Part shown: positions 1 through 9,938 of the stretch, one piece after another | Numbering within the stretch: position 1 is the stretch's first letter | How the letters are laid out: each line of letters starts with the position of its first letter | Assembly (NCBI RefSeq): GCF_021390195.1 | Contig: NZ_CP090003.1 | Coordinates: 1,290,001 to 1,354,000, forward strand | Length of the DNA: 64,000 nucleotides | Direction of reading: 5' to 3' | Source: Flagellimonas sp. CMM7 | Lineage (GTDB): Bacteria; Bacteroidota; Bacteroidia; Flavobacteriales; Flavobacteriaceae | The notes under the pieces: generated by a model | The model's database searches: none | The model's input: only the letters and a program-made list of their open reading frames with translations | What the model was told of the DNA's origin: nothing | Position numbers and translations under genes: made by a program

Positions 1-1
1 A

Positions 2-1258
2 ATACATGCACTTGCAAAAGGATATTCGGGTATCGCGGTTGACACCATCAAAAGAATGCTTTGGCATTTGGAACATGATGCCATTCCGGTAGTTCCATCA
101 CAAGGTTCTGTGGGAGCATCTGGAGACTTGGCCCCTCTCTCTCATTTATTTCTTCCACTAATAGGACTGGGCAAAGTAAATTACAAAGGTGAAACCATTA
201 CTACCGATCAGCTATTTAAGAAAACCGGACTTCAATCTTTGGGACTTGGTCCAAAGGAAGGTTTGGCGCTCATCAACGGCACACAATTCATTGCTGCACA
301 CGGCGTTTTGGTCTTGCAAAAATTGCAGTATTGCCTAAGACATGCCGATATTATTGGAGCTATGATGCTGGAAGGGCTTCAAGGCTCTATGAGACCTTTC
401 CATGAGGAACTGCATGCCCTTCGACCCTTTAAAGGCAATCAACATGTGGCCGGAAGAATACGAACACTGCTCCAAAGTTCCGAAATTTTGGAAGACCATA
501 TCGACTGTGAACGAGTCCAAGATCCTTACTCGCTTCGTTGCATGCCTCAAGTACATGGTGCATCTAGGAATACCTGGTTGCACTTAAAAGAACTATTGGA
601 AGTGGAACTTAATTCTGTTACTGACAATCCAGTAATCATCAATGATGAGTTGACCATAAGTGGAGGTAATTTTCACGGACAGCCCTTGGCCATGGCTTTG
701 GACTACGCAGCACTGGCAGCTTCAGAATTAGGGAGCATTTCGGACCGAAGAATCTATTTGGCACTCGAAGGAAATAGTCCAGGAGTCCCTAAATTGTTGA
801 TGGAGGATACTGGAATCAATTCTGGATACATGATTTTACAATACACCACGGCAGCATTGGCCAGTGAAAATAAAAGTCTATGTTTTCCGGCGAGCGCGGA
901 TAGCATCCCAACCTCTTTAGGACAAGAAGATCATGTGAGCATGGGGTCTATAAGTGGAAGAAAAGCACTTCAGATCATAGAAAATGTAGAAAAGATATTA
1001 GCTATTGAGCTGTTAACCGCCGCTCAAGCCTTTGAATTCAGAAAACCTTTAAAATCGGGGGTGGTATTGGATGAAATTCATAAATTCATAAGAACCAAAG
1101 TCACCTTTGCAGATAGCGATCGTGTTTTTGCTGATGATATTGAAAAAGGAATAGAAACCATTCAAAAAGGTGAAATTATTGCACTGGTAGAACAAACCAT
1201 GAAAGTAAAAAACCTTCAATGGAACGCTCCTTATCTGGAAGAATTTGAAACATACTAA
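2..1258 (+). CDS. hutH: Histidine ammonia-lyase, 5'-truncated by window edge
   Basis: First step of histidine degradation: removes ammonia from L-histidine to give urocanate, in the cytoplasm. The reading frame is open from base 2, upstream of the first visible ATG at 56, so about 100 N-terminal residues lie outside the window (the family is about 500 aa). The Ala-Ser-Gly triad that cyclises into the MIO electrophile is encoded at 116..124 within GSVGASGDLAPLSH. The conserved stretch around SVTDNPV and the SQEDHVSMG-like segment (here GQEDHVSMGS) are also present. hutI starts 3 bases after the stop, so this is the first visible gene of a hut operon. The identification is firm; the true start cannot be seen. 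Confidence 0.96.
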   Translation: MHALAKGYSGIAVDTIKRMLWHLEHDAIPVVPSQGSVGASGDLAPLSHLFLPLIGLGKVNYKGETITTDQLFKKTGLQSLGLGPKEGLALINGTQFIAAHGVLVLQKLQYCLRHADIIGAMMLEGLQGSMRPFHEELHALRPFKGNQHVAGRIRTLLQSSEILEDHIDCERVQDPYSLRCMPQVHGASRNTWLHLKELLEVELNSVTDNPVIINDELTISGGNFHGQPLAMALDYAALAASELGSISDRRIYLALEGNSPGVPKLLMEDTGINSGYMILQYTTAALASENKSLCFPASADSIPTSLGQEDHVSMGSISGRKALQIIENVEKILAIELLTAAQAFEFRKPLKSGVVLDEIHKFIRTKVTFADSDRVFADDIEKGIETIQKGEIIALVEQTMKVKNLQWNAPYLEEFETY

Positions 1259-1261
1259 CAC

Positions 1262-2497
1262 ATGAGCAAACCACTATTAATAGGTCCATTTACACAACTG
1301 CTTCCAATGTCAGGTTTACCCTTTAAAGGAGCGTTGTCTGATGAGCAATTGGTAATCATTGAAAATGGGGGCATTCTTATTTCCGATGGAAAAGTCATGG
1401 AAGTTGGTGTTTTTGAAGATTTAAAGTCTGATGCTGTCGATATCCACCATATTGAAGGGCAACATGTTTGTCTTCCAGGGTTTGTAGATTCCCATACCCA
1501 TATCTGTTTTGGTGGCTCGCGGGCCAAGGATTACGCCTTTAGAAATTCTGGGAAAACTTACTTAGAAATTGCAAAAGCGGGTGGTGGCATCTGGGATACC
1601 GTAACACAGACTCGAAAAGCTTCCCAAGAAGATTTAACTGAAGGTATTGTTTCAAGAAGCAAAACCCATTTAGAAAATGGTACAACAACGATAGAAGTAA
1701 AAAGTGGTTATGGCCTTTCAATTGATGAGGAACTCAAAATGCTAAGGGCCATCAAACAAGCAGAGAAAAAAACACAAGCAGATTTAGTGGCAACATGTTT
1801 GGCCGCCCACATGAAACCAAAAGATTGGAATAGCGACAAAAATTATCTGGAAGAAATCGCCTCACAACTGTTCCCTATATTAAAATCAGAAGGACTTAGC
1901 AATCGGATTGATGCTTTTATTGAAGAAAGCGCATTTTCTACTCTAGAGATAGCACCCTATTTTAAGAAAGCTAAAGCAATGGGATTTGATATCACCGTAC
2001 ATGCAGATCAATTTACTACTGGCGGAAGTGAAATAGCCATGCATTTTGGTGCAATAAGCGCAGACCATTTGGAAGCCAGCACCGAGAATGAAATTCAATT
2101 ATTAGCCAACAGCAATGTCATTTCCACAGCCCTACCAGGAGCTTCATTAGGTTTGGGGTGTGCCTTTACCCCTGCCCGTAAATTGTTGGATGCAGGTGGA
2201 GCTTTGGCCATTGCCAGTGACCATAATCCTGGTTCGGCACCCATGGGTCATTTATTGACTCAGGCAAGTATTTTGGGAACCTTTGAAAAGCTCTCAAATA
2301 CGGAAGTATTGGCCGGGATTACATTCAGGGCTAGTGCTGCTTTGAATTTAGCGGACAGAGGTACATTAGAGCCAAATAAACTTGCTGATTTTGTTGTTTT
2401 TCCAACCGACAACTATCAAGAAATCACCTATCATCAAGGGCAATTAAAACCCAATATGGTTTGGAAAAAAGGCGATAAGATTTATGAAAGAAATTAA
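1262..2497 (+). CDS. hutI: Imidazolonepropionase
   Basis: Third enzyme of histidine degradation: hydrolyses 4-imidazolone-5-propanoate to N-formimino-L-glutamate. It is a cytoplasmic metal-dependent amidohydrolase of 411 aa, the usual length. The metal-binding HxH motif is seen in LPGFVDSHTHICFGG (His78 and His80); later ligands fit the VHADQF and ASDHNPGSAP segments. The gene starts 3 bases after hutH and overlaps the longest possible hutU start by 14 bases, so translation is probably coupled along the operon. Confidence 0.96.
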   Translation: MSKPLLIGPFTQLLPMSGLPFKGALSDEQLVIIENGGILISDGKVMEVGVFEDLKSDAVDIHHIEGQHVCLPGFVDSHTHICFGGSRAKDYAFRNSGKTYLEIAKAGGGIWDTVTQTRKASQEDLTEGIVSRSKTHLENGTTTIEVKSGYGLSIDEELKMLRAIKQAEKKTQADLVATCLAAHMKPKDWNSDKNYLEEIASQLFPILKSEGLSNRIDAFIEESAFSTLEIAPYFKKAKAMGFDITVHADQFTTGGSEIAMHFGAISADHLEASTENEIQLLANSNVISTALPGASLGLGCAFTPARKLLDAGGALAIASDHNPGSAPMGHLLTQASILGTFEKLSNTEVLAGITFRASAALNLADRGTLEPNKLADFVVFPTDNYQEITYHQGQLKPNMVWKKGDKIYERN

Positions 2498-4520
2498 AAT
2501 GACTACGACATTGACCGCATTCCAAAAAAGCATATTACAAGGTATTCCTTCGGAATTACCTCTCAAAAAAGCATATCCCAAAAACGGAAACCCAGCTCCC
2601 AAACGAAAAGACATTTTATCAAAAGAAGAGAAAAAACTGGCAGTTCAAAATGCATTGCGCTACTTTCCAAAGGATTGGCATGTGGAACTGGCCAAAGAAT
2701 TTGCCAGTGAACTTAATAGTTATGGAAGAATCTATATGCATCGGTTTAAACCAGACTATGAGTTATATGCCAGACCTATTTCCGAATATCCCGCGGAGAC
2801 AAAACAGGCTGCTGCAATTATGCTGATGATTCAGAACAATCTTGATCCCGCCGTAGCCCAACATCCTGAAGAACTTATTACTTATGGTGGTAATGGTGCA
2901 GTCTTTCAAAATTGGGCGCAGTACTTGTTGACCATGAAATATTTGGCAGAGATGACGGAGGAACAAACCTTGCATATCTATTCAGGGCATCCCATGGGAT
3001 TATTCCCCTCTTCTAAAGAAGCCCCCAGAGTAATCGTCACCAATGGCATGATGATTCCCAATTACTCTAAACCCGATGATTGGGAAAAATTCAATGCTCT
3101 AGGGGTTACCCAATACGGTCAAATGACAGCAGGGTCTTATATGTACATTGGACCGCAAGGTATTGTTCACGGCACTGCCATAACCGTAATGAACGCTTTT
3201 AGAAAAGTATTGAAAAAAGACGAATCACCTAATGGAAAGGTGTTTTTAACCGCTGGTTTAGGTGGCATGAGTGGCGCACAGCCTAAAGCTGGGAACATTG
3301 CAGGCTGTATTACCGTTTGTGCGGAAGTTAATCCCGAAGCTGCCAAAAAAAGACACGAACAAGGTTGGGTTGACGAGTTATTGACTACGATACCTGCCCT
3401 AGTTGAAAGAACCAAGGAAGCTATTGTAAAACAGCAAGTCGTGTCCTTGGCTTATATAGGCAATATTGTGGAAGTCTGGGAACGTTTTTACGAAGAAGAG
3501 ATTTTTGTTCACTTGGGATCAGACCAAACTTCCTTGCACAATCCTTGGGCTGGGGGTTATTATCCGGTTGGCCTGTCTTTTGAAAAGGCTAATGAAGTGA
3601 TGGTTGAAAATCCATCCGAATTTAAAAAACAAGTACAAGAATCTTTACGAAGACAAATAAACGCCATCAACAAGCATACAGCAAAAGGCACTTACTTTTT
3701 TGATTATGGAAATGCCTTTTTATTGGAAGTTTCTCGAGCTGGAGGCAATGTAATGGCTGAAAACGATATTGATTTTAGATACCCATCTTATGTTCAAGAT
3801 ATTTTAGGACCCATGTGTTTTGATTATGGTTTTGGACCTTTTAGATGGGTCTGCACTTCTGGAGACCCTAAAGACCTACAGCGAACAGACACTATTGCTT
3901 TAGAGGTCATGAAAGAAATCAAGGCCAATGCTCCTGAAGAAATTCAACAGCAAATGCAGGACAATATTACATGGATCAGTGAGGCAGAACAGAATAAATT
4001 GGTTGTGGGTTCCCAGGCAAGGATTCTGTATGCAGATGCTGAAGGACGTGCGAAAATTGCAGAAGCTTTTAACGATGCAATAACCCAAGGGCAACTTACC
4101 GCTCCAGTAGTGCTTGGTAGAGATCATCATGATGTTAGTGGTACCGATTCTCCCTTTAGGGAGACCAGTAATATTTATGACGGCAGCAAGTTTACAGCAG
4201 ATATGGCCATTCATAATGTGATAGGCGACAGCTTTAGAGGCGCTACTTGGGTATCTATCCATAATGGTGGTGGCGTAGGTTGGGGCGAAGTAATAAACGG
4301 AGGCTTTGGAATGGTCTTGGATGGCTCTGAAGAAGCATCCCGTAAATTAAAAAATATGCTGTTTTATGATGTAAACAACGGTATTTCCAGAAGAAGTTGG
4401 GCTAGAAATAAAGAGGCTTTATTTGCCATAAAACGTGAAATGGAACGAACTCCCAATTTAAAAGTAACTTTACCTAATCTAGTTGAGACAGATATATTGA
4501 ACCATCTTTTTGATGCATAA
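2484..4520 (+). CDS. hutU: Urocanate hydratase
   Basis: Second enzyme of histidine degradation: adds water to urocanate to give 4-imidazolone-5-propanoate, using tightly bound NAD+. At 678 aa it is longer than the roughly 555-aa proteobacterial enzyme. The glycine-rich segment TAGLGGMSGAQPKA, the CTSGDPKDLQRTD region carrying the conserved Cys, and GRDHHDVSGTDSPFRET are all recognisable. The start is ambiguous: ATG at 2484 overlaps hutI by 14 bases, while an in-frame ATG at 2499 would begin MTTTLTAF and leave one base between the genes. Its stop overlaps the hutG start (TAATG). Confidence 0.95.
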   Translation: MKEIKMTTTLTAFQKSILQGIPSELPLKKAYPKNGNPAPKRKDILSKEEKKLAVQNALRYFPKDWHVELAKEFASELNSYGRIYMHRFKPDYELYARPISEYPAETKQAAAIMLMIQNNLDPAVAQHPEELITYGGNGAVFQNWAQYLLTMKYLAEMTEEQTLHIYSGHPMGLFPSSKEAPRVIVTNGMMIPNYSKPDDWEKFNALGVTQYGQMTAGSYMYIGPQGIVHGTAITVMNAFRKVLKKDESPNGKVFLTAGLGGMSGAQPKAGNIAGCITVCAEVNPEAAKKRHEQGWVDELLTTIPALVERTKEAIVKQQVVSLAYIGNIVEVWERFYEEEIFVHLGSDQTSLHNPWAGGYYPVGLSFEKANEVMVENPSEFKKQVQESLRRQINAINKHTAKGTYFFDYGNAFLLEVSRAGGNVMAENDIDFRYPSYVQDILGPMCFDYGFGPFRWVCTSGDPKDLQRTDTIALEVMKEIKANAPEEIQQQMQDNITWISEAEQNKLVVGSQARILYADAEGRAKIAEAFNDAITQGQLTAPVVLGRDHHDVSGTDSPFRETSNIYDGSKFTADMAIHNVIGDSFRGATWVSIHNGGGVGWGEVINGGFGMVLDGSEEASRKLKNMLFYDVNNGISRRSWARNKEALFAIKREMERTPNLKVTLPNLVETDILNHLFDA

Positions 4521-5485
4521 TGAAACACTACACAAATCCAAATGCAACTATTTGGCATGGAAGAGTCAGTAATAAGTACCTGTACCTCCATGAAAAAGTG
4601 CGGTGCACACCTTTAAGTGAAATTTCTGAGCCTACAAAAAGATCAATTGCACTATTAGGATATGCTTGTGATGAAGGAGTAAAACGGAATCAAGGTAGGG
4701 TTGGAGCAGCAAAAAGCCCTGAGGTCATTAAAAACAGTTTAGGAAAATTTCCCAACCATCTTGCCAATACCGTACTACTATATGATGCTGGTACAATAGT
4801 TTGTATAGATAGAGATATGGAAGCTACCCAAAAGGAGCTTTCCAAAGCCGTTACTATGCTTCTAGAAAAAAAACAGTTTCCCATTGTTTTGGGTGGCGGC
4901 CATGACATGGCCTATGGACATTACCATGGGATTCAAAACTACTTGGATTCAAAAAAAGAAGGGCAGACAATCGGAATCATTAATTTTGATGCGCATTTTG
5001 ACCTTCGAAAGCCTACGGATAATAACAATTCCGGAACCCCATTCTACCAAATTGCAAAGGAATCTGAAGAGGAAGGAATCGATTTTAACTATCTCTGCCT
5101 AGGAATCCGAAAAGACGCCAATGACCGTGCACTTTTTCAAACAGCCAAAGAGCTAGATGTAAAATATGTACTATCTGACACCTTTCAGATACAGTATTTA
5201 GATGAGATCAATACATGGATCAATGCCTTTATCAAAAATGTGGACAAGGTCTATGTAACCATAGATCTAGACGGTTTTTCATCTGCTTACGCACCTGGAG
5301 TAAGTGCCCCCTCTCCTATGGGATTCACACCCCAAATTGTCGTGGAATGCCTTAAAACCATTATTGGTTCGGGAAAATTGATTAGTATGGATGTTGCCGA
5401 GATGAATCCTAAATATGATATTGATGGGCAAACGGCAAAACTGGCCGCATCATTACTTCACCACATTATACACACTATCTACTAG
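4520..5485 (+). CDS. hutG: Formimidoylglutamase (arginase family)
   Basis: Last step of this hut branch: hydrolyses N-formimino-L-glutamate to glutamate and formamide. It is a 321-aa ureohydrolase. The binuclear manganese ligands are visible in GGGHDMAYGHYHG, NFDAHFDLR and TIDLDGFSSAYAPGV. The ATG overlaps the hutU stop by one base, so it is the last gene of the operon. With HutG directly after HutU and no formiminotransferase gene in view, the pathway here probably ends in formamide plus glutamate. Confidence 0.94.
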   Translation: MKHYTNPNATIWHGRVSNKYLYLHEKVRCTPLSEISEPTKRSIALLGYACDEGVKRNQGRVGAAKSPEVIKNSLGKFPNHLANTVLLYDAGTIVCIDRDMEATQKELSKAVTMLLEKKQFPIVLGGGHDMAYGHYHGIQNYLDSKKEGQTIGIINFDAHFDLRKPTDNNNSGTPFYQIAKESEEEGIDFNYLCLGIRKDANDRALFQTAKELDVKYVLSDTFQIQYLDEINTWINAFIKNVDKVYVTIDLDGFSSAYAPGVSAPSPMGFTPQIVVECLKTIIGSGKLISMDVAEMNPKYDIDGQTAKLAASLLHHIIHTIY

Positions 5486-5502
5486 AACTTATTCCAACAA
5501 AA

Positions 5503-5551
5503 AAAGCCTTCCATATGGAAAGCCTTTCATTGGTGAGCATCGTTTGATGCT
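5503..5551. terminator. Hairpins after the hut operon
   Basis: Two stem-loops lie 18-66 bases after the hutG stop: AAAGCCTTCC-ATAT-GGAAAGCCTT (5503..5526) and AGCATC-GTTT-GATGCT (5536..5551). Read on the minus strand, the first pairs fully with G-T wobbles and ends in a T7 run; on the plus strand it has C-A mismatches and a poor T tract. It may therefore work better against antisense transcription, or act as a weak bidirectional terminator. Confidence 0.4.
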
Positions 5552-5657
5552 TCAACCTGATTCCAATCCAATAAATAGATTGAAATCCAACACAACACAG
5601 CAAAGATATAAATGATTTTTCGATAAACAGCAGATACAGCTCAATGTACTTCTTTTG

Positions 5658-5689
5658 ATGGAAAAAATCCATTTATTAGGAATATTTCC
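5658..5689. promoter_or_regulatory. Dyads upstream of the translesion polymerase operon
   Basis: Two short inverted repeats sit 30-61 bases before the DNA polymerase IV start: ATGGA-AAAAA-TCCAT (5658..5672) and GGAA-TAT-TTCC (5679..5689). They could be operator sites for a repressor of the damage-inducible pair downstream. No LexA-like gene is in view, so the binding factor is unknown. The rest of the 233-base gap holds no gene. Confidence 0.3.
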
Positions 5690-5718
5690 ATAAATTAGCC
5701 TTCCTTCTCAACTAAACA

Positions 5719-6933
5719 ATGAAAAAGACCATTCTACATTTAGACCTGGATACTTTTTATGTATCTGTAGAACGTATCATCAATACGGAACTAAAAAACC
5801 GCCCTTTATTGGTAGGTGGTACCAGTGACCGTGGTGTGGTGGCAGCATGTAGTTATGAGACCAGAGGTTTTGGGGTACACTCTGGTATACCCATGAAAAT
5901 GGCAAAGGAATTATGCCCTGAGGCTGTGGTTATTCGTGGCAATGCGGGTACATATAGCAAGTATTCTGATGTGGTCACAGAAATCATCAAAGAGCATGTT
6001 CCTGTCTTTGAAAAGTCAAGTATTGATGAATTTTATGCAGATCTCTCTGGCATGGACCGCTTTTTTGGTTCATATAAGTATGCCTCAGAAATGCGGCAAA
6101 AAATCATCAAAGAAACTGGGTTACCGATTTCATTTGGACTTTCAGTTAACAAAGTCGTTTCCAAAGTGGCTACCAATGAAGCCAAACCCAATAACCAGCT
6201 CAGAATAGATTTTGGTCTTGAGAAACCATTTCTGGCTCCATTATCTATAAAAAAAATTCCAATGGTGGGCGACAAAACCTATCAGACACTAAGGAATTTG
6301 GGCATACGAAAAGTAAAAACTGTGCAAGAAATGCCCATGGATATTATGCAACGGGTATTGGGTGCCAATGGAAGGATAATTTGGAAACGGGCCAATGGCA
6401 TGGACAACACCCCAGTAATTCCTTTTTGTGATCGAAAGTCCATCTCCACAGAACGCACTTTTGACCGTGATACTATTGATGTGACCAAGTTAAAAGGCAT
6501 TTTGATTGCCATGACAGAAAACCTGGCCTACCAGCTACGTAGAGGGGACAAACTAACAGCTTGTATTGCCGTAAAGATTCGGTATTCTGACTTTAATACG
6601 TATTCCAAGCAATTACGAATCCCCTATACAAGTGCAGATCATATTCTTATTCCAAAAATTCTAGAATTGTTCAATATTCTTTATAGCAAACGCATGTTGG
6701 TGCGTTTGATCGGTATACGCTTTAGCCACCTGGTATCTGGCAACTATCAAATCAACCTGTTTGAAGATACCGAAGAAGCATTAAATCTATACCAGGCCAT
6801 GGATTATGTGCGAAATAGATTTGGAAGTCGGAGTGTGGTAAGGGCCTCTGCCATGGATGCCAAAACTATAGGCAGCATGCACAACCCATTTAACGGTCAG
6901 CCACCTGTGGTTTTGGCTCACAGAAAACAATAA
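5719..6933 (+). CDS. dinB: Y-family DNA polymerase (DNA polymerase IV, DinB/ImuB type)
   Basis: Translesion DNA polymerase of 404 aa. The two catalytic carboxylate motifs of the Y family are intact: DLDTFYVSVE at the N-terminus (residues about 7-16) and KSSIDEFYADLSG (about 100), followed by helix-hairpin-helix segments (KIPMVGDKTYQTLRNLGI) and a little-finger domain. Intact catalytic motifs argue for an active polymerase rather than a catalytically dead ImuB. The next gene, a DnaE-like PHP polymerase, starts only 3 bases after the stop, so the two are co-transcribed. This pairing recurs in Bacteroidota and resembles the ImuB-DnaE2 mutasome arrangement of other phyla. Confidence 0.93.
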   Translation: MKKTILHLDLDTFYVSVERIINTELKNRPLLVGGTSDRGVVAACSYETRGFGVHSGIPMKMAKELCPEAVVIRGNAGTYSKYSDVVTEIIKEHVPVFEKSSIDEFYADLSGMDRFFGSYKYASEMRQKIIKETGLPISFGLSVNKVVSKVATNEAKPNNQLRIDFGLEKPFLAPLSIKKIPMVGDKTYQTLRNLGIRKVKTVQEMPMDIMQRVLGANGRIIWKRANGMDNTPVIPFCDRKSISTERTFDRDTIDVTKLKGILIAMTENLAYQLRRGDKLTACIAVKIRYSDFNTYSKQLRIPYTSADHILIPKILELFNILYSKRMLVRLIGIRFSHLVSGNYQINLFEDTEEALNLYQAMDYVRNRFGSRSVVRASAMDAKTIGSMHNPFNGQPPVVLAHRKQ

Positions 6934-6936
6934 AAT

Positions 6937-9936
6937 ATGTACCTCAACTGCCACACCTATTTTAGCATGCGTTATGGAACATTTTCCGAACTGGAACTGC
7001 TAGAACTCGCCCAACAAAACCAAGTGACCCAATTGGCTTTAACCGACATCAACAATACTTCTGCCTGTCTCAATTTTGTGAGAAAAGCACCAGAATATGG
7101 AGTAAGGCCTATTTTGGGAATTGATTTTAGAAATGGCGTGGAACCCTGTTTTATAGGAATTGCCCAAAACAACGAAGGGTACTTAGAACTCAACAATTTT
7201 TTATCCCAACATATCCATGAGGAACATGAAATTCCGCAACGAGCTCCAGTGTTCAAAAATACATTTGTAATCTATCCTTTCGAACAAGTATTGCTCTATG
7301 AATTAGAAGATTTTTTAGCACATGAATTTATAGGGATTTCCATCCATGATTTAAGAAGGTTACCTTTTTCAAGGTTGATTAGATTGAAAGATAAATTGGT
7401 GGTACAACAAGCCGTTACTTTTCGTAATAAAAGTGATTTTAATGCACACCGTTTGTTGCGCGCTATTGATAATAATGTGCTTTTGAGCAAACTCCCAAAA
7501 GAGCAAGAAGCTAATGAAGATGAAAAAATGTTTTCTGTACAAAACTTGGCAGCAGCTTTTTCAGAATACAGTTTCGTTCTAGAGAACACCGAAAAGCTCC
7601 TCAACCAATGTAGTATCCATTTCGATTTTTCAAAAGGGCGAAAACCGCAAAATCTCCAAAGTTATTTGGGCAGCGTGGAAGAAGATGAAAAGCTGATTGA
7701 AAAACTGTGCTTCGAAGGGCTTCCATATCGATATAAGATAGTTGATGGCTCCATTCAAAATCGATTGGACAAAGAATTAAAGCTCATTAAAAAAATGGGC
7801 TTCGTTTCCTATTTCCTCATTAATTGGGACATTGTATCCGAAGCCCGGCGAAGGGGATTTTATTATGTGGGACGTGGTAGCGGTGCCAATAGTATTGTTG
7901 CATATTTGCTCCGTATCACCGATGTGGACCCTATGGAATTAGATTTGTATTTTGAGCGGTTTATCAATCTATATAGAGCCAATCCACCAGATTTTGATAT
8001 AGATTTTTCTTGGAGAGACCGGCCGGACATGACCCAATATATTTTTGAACGTTTTGATCATGTGGCTCTTTTGGGAACCTATGTCACCTTTAAAGAACGA
8101 GGGGTAATTAGGGAACTAGGAAAAGTTTTTGGGCTCCCTGCGCAAGAAATTGATTTCTTGTCTACTGGCAGATATAATCTTTCCCAATTAGATAATGTTT
8201 CCAGACTCGTCCTCAAATATGGTGCACTATTAAAAGGAAAACCCAATTACCTCAGCATTCATGCCGGGGGTATTTTAATCAGCGAAAAACCATTACATTG
8301 GTTTTCTGCCACTAATTTACCTCCAAAAGGATTTCCTACTACGCAATATGACATGGTCATTGCAGAAGATGTTGGCCTTTACAAATTTGATATTTTGGGG
8401 CAGCGCGGATTAGGGAAAATAAAAGAAGCTCTAGAAATCATTTCCTACAATCAGCCAGAAAAACATCAAGAAATAGACATCCATAACATTAAAGGTTTTA
8501 AAACGGACATTACTATAAATAACCTTATTAAAACAGCACAATGTATGGGATGCTTTTATGTGGAATCGCCTGCTATGCGGATGTTGCTCAAAAAGTTGGA
8601 AGTGGATAATTATCTGGGATTGGTGGCTGCCAGTTCCATTATTCGTCCAGGAGTAGCAAAAAGTGGTATGATGCGAGAATACATCTTGCGACATCGTAAC
8701 CAAGGAAGAGCTGAGGAAAAAGCACATCCGGTAATGTTGGACATTATGCCAGACACCTACGGTGTAATGGTCTACCAAGAAGATGTGATTAAAGTAGCCC
8801 ACCATTTTGCCGATTTGGATTTGGGAGAAGCTGATGTACTGCGAAGGGGTATGAGTGGAAAGTTTCGATCGCGTGAGGAGTTCCAGAAAGTGAAGGATAA
8901 ATTCATCTCCAATTGCAGAAATAAAGGCTATGCCGATACTCTCATTTTTGAAATTTGGAACCAAGTGGCCAGTTTTGCAGGCTATGCCTTTGCCAAAGGA
9001 CATTCCGCCTCTTATGCTGTAGAAAGCTATCAAAGCTTATATCTAAGAGCATACTTTCCTTTGGAATACATGGTTGCCGTACTCAATAATGGAGGAGGTT
9101 TTTACCGTTCCGAATTTTATATTCACGATGCCCGTATGATGGGTGCCACAATCCATCCACCATGTATCAATAACAGTGATGTATCCAATCGCATCTATAA
9201 GAAACATATTTATCTCGGAATGATGTATCTGCGAGATTTAGAAAGTAGGGTGATAGAACGAGTTTTAAAAGAGAGAATTCTACATGGTAACTTTGCTTCT
9301 TTAGAAGACTTCCTGGATAGAGTGACTATTTCTGTAGAGCAACTGTCAATTCTTATCCGTATTGATGCATTTCGGTTTACCGAAATCAACAAACATGAAT
9401 TACTATGGAAAGCCCATTTGATATTATCCAAAAATGATCGTTTGGAGCACCCAAAATTATTTCCGCCCCGGCATCAAAAGTTTCAGATTCCAAAACTACA
9501 TACCACAAATCTTGAAACTGCCTTTGAACAATTAGAACTATTGGGGTTTAGTTTGTGCAGTCCTTTTGAGCTATTGGCAGACCTTCCAAAAAATACCAAC
9601 GGACAGCAAGACTTAAAACGCTACCTAAACAAACACATCGATATTTATGGCTACTTGATAACGGTAAAAAACACCAGTACCCACAATGGCAAGTGCATGC
9701 ATTTTGCCACGATGGTAGATCAACATGGGGAAGTATTTGATACGGTTCTTTTTCCTCCTGTTGCAGCAAAGTATCATTTTAGAGGAAAAGGTATCTATCG
9801 GTTTTATGGCAAAGTGGTAGAAGAGTTTGGTTTTTTGAGCATTGAAGTCGTTAAAATGCAAAAACAAGATTATATTGCTGACCCTCGTTATGCGGATATG
9901 AAAACTAGCAAGAAGTTATTAAAGAATAAGTCTTAA
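6937..9936 (+). CDS. DnaE-like DNA polymerase III alpha subunit (PHP, DnaE2-type, error-prone candidate)
   Basis: A C-family polymerase of 999 aa, shorter than and distinct from the replicative DnaE at 16.2 kb. The N-terminal PHP domain is degenerate: the first motif reads LNCHTYFSMRYG where catalytic or metal-binding PHP domains have HxH. The polymerase core keeps the catalytic acidic motif PDFDIDFSWRDRP (around residue 350) and the GRGSGANSIVAYLL segment. The C-terminus has an OB-like region. Coupling to the Y-family polymerase (3-base gap) suggests a joint role in lesion bypass, analogous to DnaE2/ImuC. The analogy is inferred from gene order and size. Confidence 0.9.
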   Translation: MYLNCHTYFSMRYGTFSELELLELAQQNQVTQLALTDINNTSACLNFVRKAPEYGVRPILGIDFRNGVEPCFIGIAQNNEGYLELNNFLSQHIHEEHEIPQRAPVFKNTFVIYPFEQVLLYELEDFLAHEFIGISIHDLRRLPFSRLIRLKDKLVVQQAVTFRNKSDFNAHRLLRAIDNNVLLSKLPKEQEANEDEKMFSVQNLAAAFSEYSFVLENTEKLLNQCSIHFDFSKGRKPQNLQSYLGSVEEDEKLIEKLCFEGLPYRYKIVDGSIQNRLDKELKLIKKMGFVSYFLINWDIVSEARRRGFYYVGRGSGANSIVAYLLRITDVDPMELDLYFERFINLYRANPPDFDIDFSWRDRPDMTQYIFERFDHVALLGTYVTFKERGVIRELGKVFGLPAQEIDFLSTGRYNLSQLDNVSRLVLKYGALLKGKPNYLSIHAGGILISEKPLHWFSATNLPPKGFPTTQYDMVIAEDVGLYKFDILGQRGLGKIKEALEIISYNQPEKHQEIDIHNIKGFKTDITINNLIKTAQCMGCFYVESPAMRMLLKKLEVDNYLGLVAASSIIRPGVAKSGMMREYILRHRNQGRAEEKAHPVMLDIMPDTYGVMVYQEDVIKVAHHFADLDLGEADVLRRGMSGKFRSREEFQKVKDKFISNCRNKGYADTLIFEIWNQVASFAGYAFAKGHSASYAVESYQSLYLRAYFPLEYMVAVLNNGGGFYRSEFYIHDARMMGATIHPPCINNSDVSNRIYKKHIYLGMMYLRDLESRVIERVLKERILHGNFASLEDFLDRVTISVEQLSILIRIDAFRFTEINKHELLWKAHLILSKNDRLEHPKLFPPRHQKFQIPKLHTTNLETAFEQLELLGFSLCSPFELLADLPKNTNGQQDLKRYLNKHIDIYGYLITVKNTSTHNGKCMHFATMVDQHGEVFDTVLFPPVAAKYHFRGKGIYRFYGKVVEEFGFLSIEVVKMQKQDYIADPRYADMKTSKKLLKNKS

Positions 9937-9938
9937 AA

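Noticed and set aside
8431..9033. 200-codon antisense frame inside the DnaE-like gene
   Set aside because: Overlaps conserved catalytic coding sequence on the other strand; no start context or family.
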